A stretch of DNA of 9,942 nucleotides from positions 1 to 9,942 of the forward strand of contig JAEWEZ010000123.1 in assembly GCA_023389045.1 (NCBI GenBank), given 5' to 3'. The position numbers were made by a program, and so were the translations under genes. Source of the stretch: Actinomycetes bacterium (lineage in GTDB: Bacteria > Actinomycetota > Actinomycetes > Actinomycetales > Dermabacteraceae). Under the pieces are notes generated by a model. The model did not search any database. It was not told the origin of the DNA and saw only the letters and a program-made list of their open reading frames with translations. Below are positions 1-5,565 of the stretch, in pieces (the first letter of the stretch is position 1; each line of letters opens with the position of its first letter).

Positions 1-6
1 TTTCAC
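1..6 (-). CDS. Probable start of a divergent gene (only two codons in the window)
   Basis: Read on the minus strand, the left edge shows a textbook Shine-Dalgarno AGGAG (plus-strand 13-17), a 6-nt spacer, and a GTG codon at 6-4 followed by AAA. This looks like the 5' end of a gene that runs out of the window to the left and is transcribed divergently from nucS. Only Met-Lys is visible, so nothing can be said about its product. The call rests solely on the ribosome binding site and its ideal spacing, and chance occurrence is possible. Confidence 0.4.
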
Positions 7-189
7 GAAGCTCTCCTAGCGAAGCAACCAGCCGAAAGAACCTATGGGGAAGGCACCTACGGGGTCGCGGAAGGGATTGCGAACCTCTCCACGATAGGCG
101 CGGCCACTCGCAGGGCGAAAGATCGACGTGAGCACTCGCACCCCTCACGGCTGCACAGGGGCGCCAGAGGGCTGCACTAGGGTGGAAGG
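7..189. promoter_or_regulatory. Intergenic region upstream of nucS with operator-like repeats
   Basis: This 183-nt stretch carries no convincing gene. It contains a perfect 6-bp inverted repeat, CGTGAG at 127-132 and CTCACG at 144-149, separated by 11 nt. It also contains a direct repeat GGCTGCAC at 149-156 and 170-177, offset by 21 bp, about two helical turns. A GGCGCC palindrome (160-165) lies midway between the copies. The second copy abuts TAGGGT (178-183), which fits an actinobacterial -10 element (TANNNT) placed about 7 nt before the nucS GTG. No good -35 was found. Regulatory function is inferred from position and symmetry only. Confidence 0.4.
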
Positions 190-921
190 GTGCGTCTTGT
201 CGTTGCCCGCTGCTGCGTTGATTACTCCGGTCGGCTCACCGCCCATCTTCCGCTGGCTCTGCGCCTGCTGATTGTGAAGGCCGACGGTTCCGTGCTGGTC
301 CACTCTGACGGTGGCAGCTATAAGCCCCTGAACTGGATGAGCCCGCCGTGCACCCTGCGCACGGCGAGCCGCGCCGAGGTCGAAGCCTCCGATCCTGCGA
401 GCGCTGAGGCAAGTCTCGACACCGACGGGGACTGGATCGAGCAGTGGGACGTCACCCATGACAAAACCGGTGACCGTCTACGCGTGCGCATCCACGAGCT
501 AATCCACGACAGCGCCCACGAGCTGGGCATCGACCCCGGCCTGCAAAAGGATGGTGTCGAAGCGCATCTGCAGGCACTGCTCGCCGAGAACATCGAAACC
601 CTCGGCGCGGGCTGGACGCTGGTTCGCCGCGAATACGCCACCGCCATTGGCCCCGTCGACATCCTCGCCCGCGACCCCGAGGGCGCGAGCGTTGCCATTG
701 AGATCAAGCGCCGCGGAGAAATCGACGGCGTCGAACAGCTCACCCGGTACCTCGAACTGCTCAACCGCGATCCACTGCTCGCCCCCGTCCGCGGCATCTT
801 CGCAGCACAGGTGATTAAACCGCAGGCCAAAGTGCTTGCCACCGACCGCGGAATCGACTGCGTCACCCTCGACTACGACACCCTGCGCGGAATCGACGAC
901 GCCGAGGCACGTCTGTTCTAA
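190..921 (+). CDS. nucS: Endonuclease NucS (EndoMS, DUF91), non-canonical mismatch repair
   Basis: This 243-residue protein is NucS/EndoMS, the mismatch-specific nuclease that replaces MutS/MutL in many Actinobacteria and archaea by cutting both strands at mismatches. The N-terminal DNA-binding part carries MRLVVARCCVDYSGRLTAHLP-type sequence and the KPLNWMSPPC motif (45-54). The C-terminal nuclease core carries GPVD (D157), EIK (E171, K173), Q183 and Y187, matching the family's catalytic set. The C-terminus ARLF resembles the tail known to contact the beta sliding clamp. Compared by memory with mycobacterial NucS, about 20 extra residues, largely acidic and Ala/Ser-rich, are inserted around 58-85. 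The start is GTG at 190. AGGG (179-182) lies 7 nt upstream as a possible weak ribosome site. nagA follows after 57 nt on the same strand, so co-transcription is possible but unproven. Identity is very secure. Confidence 0.96.
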   Translation: MRLVVARCCVDYSGRLTAHLPLALRLLIVKADGSVLVHSDGGSYKPLNWMSPPCTLRTASRAEVEASDPASAEASLDTDGDWIEQWDVTHDKTGDRLRVRIHELIHDSAHELGIDPGLQKDGVEAHLQALLAENIETLGAGWTLVRREYATAIGPVDILARDPEGASVAIEIKRRGEIDGVEQLTRYLELLNRDPLLAPVRGIFAAQVIKPQAKVLATDRGIDCVTLDYDTLRGIDDAEARLF

Positions 922-963
922 CCGTCCCCGCCGCAGAGGACCCGCACCTCCACCCACCCTGCC

Positions 964-970
964 AGGAAGG
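964..970 (+). promoter_or_regulatory. Ribosome binding site of nagA
   Basis: AGGAAGG lies 8 nt before the ATG at 979. It supports that start over any internal one. Confidence 0.75.
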
Positions 971-978
971 CGACATCC

Positions 979-2229
979 ATGACCACCGACACCACCGCCT
1001 CCGCTTCCTCCTCGGCCACTCCCTGTGACCTGGTGCTGCGCGGCACCGCCGTACTGCCCGAGGCGGTCATCCCCCATGCTGCGATTCATATCGCCCAGGA
1101 CCGGATCATCTGGGCCGGTCCCGCCGCCCACGCCCCGGAAGCTCCGGGAGCACGTGTCGTCGAGCATGACGGCCTGATCCTGCCGGGCCTGGTGGACGTG
1201 CACTGTCACGGCGGCGGCGGGGCGTCCTTCCCGGACTCCTCGGACCCCGAGGAAATGATGACCGCGGTGCTCGAACACCGCCGCCACGGCACCACGACGA
1301 TGCTCGCCTCCCTGGTGACTGCCTCCGCCGACACCCTGCGGGCGCGTGTGCGCGATCTGCGCGTACTCGCCGACCGCGGCGACATCGCCGGAATCCACCT
1401 GGAGGGACCCTTCATTTCCGTGGCCCGCAAGGGTGCCCAGAATCCCGAGCACATCGTCGGCGGCGACGCTCCCCTCGTGCGTGAACTCGGCGAGATCGCC
1501 GGCGGGGCGCTTGCGACCATGACGGTTGCCCCCGAAACGGATGACGCCAATGACGTGATCACCGCCCTCGCGGAAGTGGGCGCCATCCCCTCGCTCGGGC
1601 ATACCGACTGCACCTCGGAGCAGATGACCGCCGGTATCGCCCACTCCCTCACGGAGCTACGGCGTGCCCGCGGACGTTTCACCGCCCCCACCGCAACTCA
1701 CCTGTTCAATGGGATGCGGCCCATCCACCACCGCGATCCGGGGCCGGCGCTCGCTGCCCTCGACGCCGCAGCGCGCGGCGAGATGATCGTGGAGGCTATC
1801 GGCGACGGTGTGCACCTGGACCCCCGCACCGTCGCGCATATCTTCTCCGTGGCGCAGGATGACTGCGTTCTGCTCATCACCGATGCCATGGCCGCCGCGG
1901 GTATGGCCGATGGGCAGTACCGTTTGGGCTCCCTTGATGTCACCGTGGCCCAGGGCGTTGCCACTCTCACCGAGGGTGGGGCCATCGCGGGTGGCACCGC
2001 GCATCTGCTGGACGTGCTGCGCAGCACCGTCCTGGATGCGCAGGTGGACCTGCTACGCGCCGTGCGTGCCGCCACGATCGTTCCGGCGCGGGTTATTGGC
2101 GTCGAGCATGAGGTCGGTTCCCTCCAGGAGGGCCGACGGGCCGACGTGCTGCTCACCGACTCTGACCTGCACGTGCAGTGCGTGCTGCGCGACGGTGAGG
2201 TAGTCGAGGGATCGGGGCAGCTGGGTTGA
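979..2229 (+). CDS. nagA: N-acetylglucosamine-6-phosphate deacetylase
   Basis: This 416-residue amidohydrolase-superfamily enzyme removes the acetyl group of GlcNAc-6-P to give glucosamine-6-P and acetate. The reaction belongs to amino-sugar catabolism and cell-wall recycling in the cytoplasm. Visible motifs in order are LPGLVDVHCHGGGG with the metal-binding HxH (H75, H77), GIHLEGPF with metal ligand E142, SLGHTDCT (H208), THLFNGM (H241), DGVHLDP (H279) and LITDAMAAAGM with catalytic D302. The HxH pair is of the two-metal type, whereas E. coli NagA lacks these histidines. Length is typical for the family. The ATG at 979 has a strong AGGAAGG site 8 nt upstream. The first ~15 residues are Thr/Ser/Ala-rich and probably unstructured. 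No nagB or sugar transporter is visible nearby, so it is a stand-alone enzyme or the second gene after nucS. It ends convergently with the atp operon. Confidence 0.95.
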   Translation: MTTDTTASASSSATPCDLVLRGTAVLPEAVIPHAAIHIAQDRIIWAGPAAHAPEAPGARVVEHDGLILPGLVDVHCHGGGGASFPDSSDPEEMMTAVLEHRRHGTTTMLASLVTASADTLRARVRDLRVLADRGDIAGIHLEGPFISVARKGAQNPEHIVGGDAPLVRELGEIAGGALATMTVAPETDDANDVITALAEVGAIPSLGHTDCTSEQMTAGIAHSLTELRRARGRFTAPTATHLFNGMRPIHHRDPGPALAALDAAARGEMIVEAIGDGVHLDPRTVAHIFSVAQDDCVLLITDAMAAAGMADGQYRLGSLDVTVAQGVATLTEGGAIAGGTAHLLDVLRSTVLDAQVDLLRAVRAATIVPARVIGVEHEVGSLQEGRRADVLLTDSDLHVQCVLRDGEVVEGSGQLG

Positions 2230-2271
2230 GGGGCGCTGAACTGAGGGGCCCTGCGCTGAGGTTTCCTGGCG
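2227..2271 (+). repeat. Three degenerate 15-nt tandem units from the nagA stop codon onward
   Basis: Units begin at 2227, 2242 and 2257. The first two share TGAGGGGC followed by a CTG (TGAGGGGCGCTGAAC and TGAGGGGCCCTGCGC). The third is weaker (TGAGGTTTCCTGGCG). Because the period is a multiple of three, each unit supplies an in-frame TGA, so nagA ends in three successive in-frame stops. The array is short enough that it could be chance or a recent small duplication. Confidence 0.45.
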
Positions 2272-2327
2272 CGGCACAGCGCACGACCGCAGCGCGACAG
2301 TGCTGCGGTCACTGAGCGCTGTGTCGC
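2271..2327. terminator. Nested hairpin between convergent nagA and DUF2550 gene (bidirectional terminator)
   Basis: The 57-nt element has an outer 12-bp stem (2271-2282 with 2316-2327, one G-T pair at 2274/2324). Inside it is a perfect 9-bp stem (2285-2293 with 2302-2310), GACCGCAGC/GCTGCGGTC, with an 8-nt loop. A 2-nt bulge lies on one side and a 5-nt bulge on the other. It fills the gap up to the DUF2550 stop codon at 2328-2330. No T-tract follows on either strand, as is common for proposed actinobacterial terminators. The plus-strand RNA folds slightly better because the odd pair is G-U there and C-A on the other strand. Terminator function is inferred from position and fold. Confidence 0.7.
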
Positions 2328-2765
2328 CTAGTCGGCGTCGCCCGCGACCATCCCCGTCGGGGCCGCCTCCAGCCAGGCATTGAGCGCCGCGCCCGAGAGA
2401 AGGTCAACGACGAAGCGGTACTCGCTGCCATCGCGCATACGCAGTTCCACCAGGCAGGTGTCCTCTACGTCCTCAATCTGGGAGGGAATGCGCTGGCGCG
2501 AAACGTCGAGGATCGCGCTGCGCTTAATGACGACGGAAGGGCTCAGCCGCAAGGAAAAGGCGTGAAACCAGCGCAAACGGTCGGTACCGAAGCGCATGAG
2601 CCCCTGCTGCCAGCCGGATCCCATGAGGGTGCGTCGCAGCAGGATGCATTCAAAGGAACCCTGGCTGCGGGAGACCAGAAGCTGCCGCGCAATCAGGGCC
2701 AGCAGAAGAACGAGAACGAGCACCCCGATCGCCACGAGGACGATCGGGATGCTCGGTAACTCCAT
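2328..2765 (-). CDS. DUF2550 family membrane protein downstream of atpC
   Basis: The 145-residue protein has one N-terminal membrane helix (about residues 6-31, very rich in Val/Leu/Ile). A positively charged segment with GSFEC (36-40) and RRTL follows, then a compact beta-rich cytoplasmic-type domain with GW (51-52), RFGTDRLRWFHAFSLRLSPS (58-77) and SEYRFVVD (114-121). This pattern matches DUF2550, a family found next to atpC in Actinobacteria (Rv1312 in M. tuberculosis). No biochemical function is established to my knowledge. The gene begins 13 nt after the atpC stop. A GGAG site lies 7 nt before its ATG, so it is the last gene of the atp operon. Its stop abuts the nested hairpin. A role in ATP synthase assembly or regulation is suggested by conserved linkage only. 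Confidence 0.85.
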   Translation of the reverse strand: MELPSIPIVLVAIGVLVLVLLLALIARQLLVSRSQGSFECILLRRTLMGSGWQQGLMRFGTDRLRWFHAFSLRLSPSVVIKRSAILDVSRQRIPSQIEDVEDTCLVELRMRDGSEYRFVVDLLSGAALNAWLEAAPTGMVAGDAD

Positions 2766-2778
2766 GAGATGGCTCCGC

Positions 2779-3063
2779 TCAGAGGACGGAGGCGTGCTCG
2801 GCGGAGACGGCCTCGTCCACGCCGATGGTCACCACGTCCTCATCCACCGAGACGAACCCGCCGTGCACTGCACGTTCGGTGATCTCGCCATCCTCGCCGG
2901 TGATGCGCACCAGGCCCTTGTCGAGGATCGACAGGGTGGGTTGCATCTGCGGGAGGATACCCATCGAACCGTCGATCGCCGGAACGATCACGGCCTTCGC
3001 GCGACCGGTCCAGACGGTCCGGTCGGCGGTCACGAAGGTGACTTCGAGCGTGTGGTCGCTCAC
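2779..3063 (-). CDS. atpC: ATP synthase F1 subunit epsilon, short form without C-terminal helices
   Basis: Epsilon is part of the F1 central stalk, binding gamma and the c-ring. The 94 residues contain only the N-terminal beta-sandwich: LEVTFVTADRTVWTGRAKAV, GSMGILPQMQPTLSIL (32-47), LVRI, and the GGFVSVDEDVVTI strand pair near 68-80. Full-length epsilons have about 120-140 residues and add a two-helix C-terminal domain that can inhibit ATP hydrolysis. Here the protein stops at about residue 94 with no helical hairpin. Only 13 nt separate its stop from the next gene, so no frameshifted remainder can be hidden there. The start is GTG at 3063-3061, overlapping the atpD TGA as GTGA, which implies translational coupling. 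I recall similarly short epsilons in other Micrococcales and bifidobacteria, so this is probably lineage-typical and not a mutation. Confidence 0.93.
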   Translation of the reverse strand: MSDHTLEVTFVTADRTVWTGRAKAVIVPAIDGSMGILPQMQPTLSILDKGLVRITGEDGEITERAVHGGFVSVDEDVVTIGVDEAVSAEHASVL

Positions 3064-4526
3064 TCGCCGAGCTCCTTCTGGATGCGGTGCCAGTTCTCCA
3101 GCACCATGTCGATGCCACCGACGTTGAAGAAGGCCTGCTCGGCGATGTGGTCGAACTCGCCATCGCAGATGCCCTTGAAGCCCTCGATGGTGTCGCGCAG
3201 CGGCACATCGGAGCCGTCCACACCGGTGAACTGCTTGGCCATGTGGGTGTTCTGCGAGAGGAACTGCTGGATGCGGCGAGCACGCGCCACGGTGACCTTG
3301 TCCTCTTCGGAGAGCTCGTCCACACCGAGCATCGCGATGATGTCCTGCAGCTCCTTGTTGCGCTGGAGGATCTGCTTCACGCGCACCGCGGTGTCGTAGT
3401 GGTCCTGGCCGATGTAGCGGGGATCGAGGATCCGCGAGGTGGAGGCCAGCGGGTCGATCGCCGGGTACAGACCACGCGAGGCGATCTCACGGGAAAGCTC
3501 GGTGGTGGCGTCCAGGTGGGCGAAGGTCGTGGCCGGGGCCGGGTCGGTGTAGTCGTCGGCCGGCACGTAAATGGCCTGCATCGAGGTGATGGAGTGGCCG
3601 CGGGTGGAGGTAATGCGCTCCTGCAGCACACCCATCTCATCGGCGAGGTTCGGCTGGTAACCCACGGCGGAGGGCATACGGCCCAGCAGGGTGGACACCT
3701 CAGAACCGGCCTGGGTGAAGCGGAAGATGTTGTCGATGAACAGCAGCACGTCCTGGCTCTGCACATCGCGGAAGTACTCCGCCATGGTCAGGGCCGAGAG
3801 GGCCACGCGCAGACGGGTGCCCGGCGGCTCGTCCATCTGGCCGAAGACGAGGGCGGTCTTCTCGATCACGCCCGACTCGGTCATTTCCTCGATCAGGTCC
3901 CAACCCTCACGGGTGCGCTCGCCCACGCCGGCAAACACGGAGACACCGTCGTGGTTGTTCGCCACGCGGTAGATCATCTCCTGGATCAGAACGGTCTTGC
4001 CCACCCCGGCGCCACCGAACAGACCAATCTTGCCGCCCTGCACGTAGGGGGTCAGGAGGTCGATCGACTTGATGCCGGTCTCGAACATCTGGGTCTTGGA
4101 CTCGAGCTGGTCAAAGGAGGGCGCCTGGCGGTGGATGGGCCAGCGCTCCTTGATGTTGAGCTCGGAAGCGGGCTTGTTCAGCGGGGTGCCGACGACGTCG
4201 AACACGGTGCCGAGGGTTTCATCGCCCACGGGCACGGAGATCGGGGCGCCGGTGTCCTGGACTTCCTGGCCACGCACGAGGCCGTCGGTCGGCTTCAGGG
4301 CAATGGCGCGGACCATGCCGTCACCGAGGTGCTGGGCAACCTCGAGGTTCAGCACGTCCAGCTCGAGGCCGGCCTTCTCGCTGATGCGGGTGGTCAGAGC
4401 GTTGTACAGGTCCGGGATCTGCCCGGGCGGGAACTCGATATCGACGACAGCGCCGGTGACGCGGGCAATGCGTCCGGTGCCGGCAACGGTCTGCGCGGCG
4501 GCAGGGGCGGTAGCGGTGGTGCTCAT
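3060..4526 (-). CDS. atpD: ATP synthase F1 subunit beta (catalytic)
   Basis: The 488-residue beta subunit carries the catalytic nucleotide sites of F1. Visible are the P-loop GGAGVGKT (171-178, Lys177), the catalytic-glutamate motif GERTREG (E203), Walker B in DVLLFIDNIFRF (259-270), the ALSALTMAEYFRD segment (242-254) and the DELSEED loop (403-409) that contacts gamma. The start was set at ATG 4526-4524. It gives MSTTATAP..., has GGAGAG about 8 nt upstream, and yields the usual family length. An ATG five codons upstream (4541) has no ribosome site, and the longer open frame to 4709 runs into atpG. The first ~15 residues are an Ala/Thr-rich extension common in Actinobacteria. The gene overlaps atpC by four bases and follows atpG after 52 nt. 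Confidence 0.98.
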   Translation of the reverse strand: MSTTATAPAAAQTVAGTGRIARVTGAVVDIEFPPGQIPDLYNALTTRISEKAGLELDVLNLEVAQHLGDGMVRAIALKPTDGLVRGQEVQDTGAPISVPVGDETLGTVFDVVGTPLNKPASELNIKERWPIHRQAPSFDQLESKTQMFETGIKSIDLLTPYVQGGKIGLFGGAGVGKTVLIQEMIYRVANNHDGVSVFAGVGERTREGWDLIEEMTESGVIEKTALVFGQMDEPPGTRLRVALSALTMAEYFRDVQSQDVLLFIDNIFRFTQAGSEVSTLLGRMPSAVGYQPNLADEMGVLQERITSTRGHSITSMQAIYVPADDYTDPAPATTFAHLDATTELSREIASRGLYPAIDPLASTSRILDPRYIGQDHYDTAVRVKQILQRNKELQDIIAMLGVDELSEEDKVTVARARRIQQFLSQNTHMAKQFTGVDGSDVPLRDTIEGFKGICDGEFDHIAEQAFFNVGGIDMVLENWHRIQKELGE

Positions 4527-4578
4527 GTGGGTTCTCTCCATGGGTCGGGCCGGCGCACGGGGCGCTCGCGGCGAGGTC

Positions 4579-5493
4579 TCAGCGTTCGGTGCGGCCGGAT
4601 CCGGCGAGAGCGTCGGCACCGCCGACGATCTCGGTGATCTCCTGGGTGATCTCTGCCTGACGTGCGGAGTTAGCCAGGCGGGTGAACTTACGCACCTGGG
4701 TTTCCGCATTGTCGGTGGCGGTCTTCATGGCGCGCTGACGGGAGGCGTGCTCGGAGGCCATCGACTGCAGCAGGATGCTGATCAGTCGCAGCTCGAGGTA
4801 GCGCGGCAGCAGCTCGTCCATGACCGTCTCGGGGTCGGGGCTGAAGTTGTACAGCGGGTAGACCGGCTTCTCCTGGCCCTCGGCGGCATCGACCACGCCG
4901 ATCGGAACCAGACGCGCCACCTTCGCGCGCTGCTGAAAGCGGCTGAGGAACTGGGTGCCGACCACGTACAGCTCGTCGATGTGCTCGGCGGGGTCGGCGC
5001 TGAGCAGATCGCGGGTGACGGTCCGCGCGATCTCGCGGCCCAGCGAGGGCAGCTCCTCTTCCTTGTAGGGGGTCCAGGACTGACGGGGCTCGCGGCCACG
5101 GAAGCGGTAGTAGGAGTCGCCCTTACGGCCGACCACATACATCACCGGGTCCTTGCCCTCGTCCTTCAGGAGGTTGCACAGCTCCTCCGCCTCGCGGATC
5201 GCGTTGGGCGAGTACGAGCCCGCCATACCGCGATCGGAGGTGATCAGCAGCACGCCCACGCGACCGGTGCGGGTGCGGTCCTCGTGGAGGAACGGATGAT
5301 CGATTTCGTCGGAGTGCGTGGCCACCGCGCCCATGGCGCGGGTGATTGCCTCGGCGTACGGCGTGGTCGCGCGCACCCGGGCATGGGCCTTCGAGATGCG
5401 CGCAGCGGCGATCATCTCCTGGGCCTTGAAGATCTTCTTCATCCCCTGAGCGGACTTAATCCGCTTCTTGTACTCCCTCTGCTGGGCTCCCAT
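4579..5493 (-). CDS. atpG: ATP synthase F1 subunit gamma (rotor shaft)
   Basis: Gamma is the rotating central shaft inside the alpha3beta3 ring. The 304-residue protein starts MGAQQREYKKRIKSAQGMKK and forms the N-terminal coiled-coil helix to about residue 55. The Rossmann-like middle includes LLITSDRGMAGSYSPNAI (82-99). The hallmark C-terminal helix contains SEHASRQRAMKTATDNA (247-263) and RLANSARQAEITQEITEIVGGADAL (272-296). The start chosen is ATG at 5493-5491, preceded by GAGGAG at close spacing. The longer open frame to 5562 adds a Pro/Arg-rich stretch that would read through the intercistronic hairpin and is unlikely. The gene lies 72 nt after atpA and 52 nt before atpD. Confidence 0.97.
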   Translation of the reverse strand: MGAQQREYKKRIKSAQGMKKIFKAQEMIAAARISKAHARVRATTPYAEAITRAMGAVATHSDEIDHPFLHEDRTRTGRVGVLLITSDRGMAGSYSPNAIREAEELCNLLKDEGKDPVMYVVGRKGDSYYRFRGREPRQSWTPYKEEELPSLGREIARTVTRDLLSADPAEHIDELYVVGTQFLSRFQQRAKVARLVPIGVVDAAEGQEKPVYPLYNFSPDPETVMDELLPRYLELRLISILLQSMASEHASRQRAMKTATDNAETQVRKFTRLANSARQAEITQEITEIVGGADALAGSGRTER

Positions 5494-5533
5494 GTCTCTC
5501 CTCGTGCGGGGCTGATGCGACGGCGGTGACGGT

Positions 5534-5559
5534 GCCGCCCGTCCGCGGGGACGGGCGGC
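5534..5559 (-). promoter_or_regulatory. Perfect 11-bp intercistronic hairpin between atpA and atpG
   Basis: GCCGCCCGTCC at 5534-5544 and its exact complement at 5549-5559 are separated by a 4-nt loop. The stem starts 6 nt after the atpA stop and ends about 30 nt before the atpG ribosome site. All but two of its pairs are G-C. There is no U-tract. It could protect the atpA mRNA 3' end, attenuate read-through, or tune translation of atpG. Function is inferred. Confidence 0.7.
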
Positions 5560-5565
5560 CACTCA

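Noticed and set aside
499..1644. Long minus-strand open frame opposite nucS and nagA
   Set aside because: It runs through two well-recognised plus-strand genes, is very Gly/His-rich, and matches no family. It is a typical antisense shadow in GC-rich DNA.
3087..4637. 516-residue plus-strand open frame opposite atpD
   Set aside because: It is the complement of the unmistakable beta subunit gene. Its His/Gly/Val-rich composition is characteristic of an antisense frame.
4527..4709. Extended N-terminus of the beta subunit
   Set aside because: The extra residues read through the end of atpG, are Arg/Pro/Ser-rich, and the downstream ATG at 4526 has a proper ribosome site and gives the family length.
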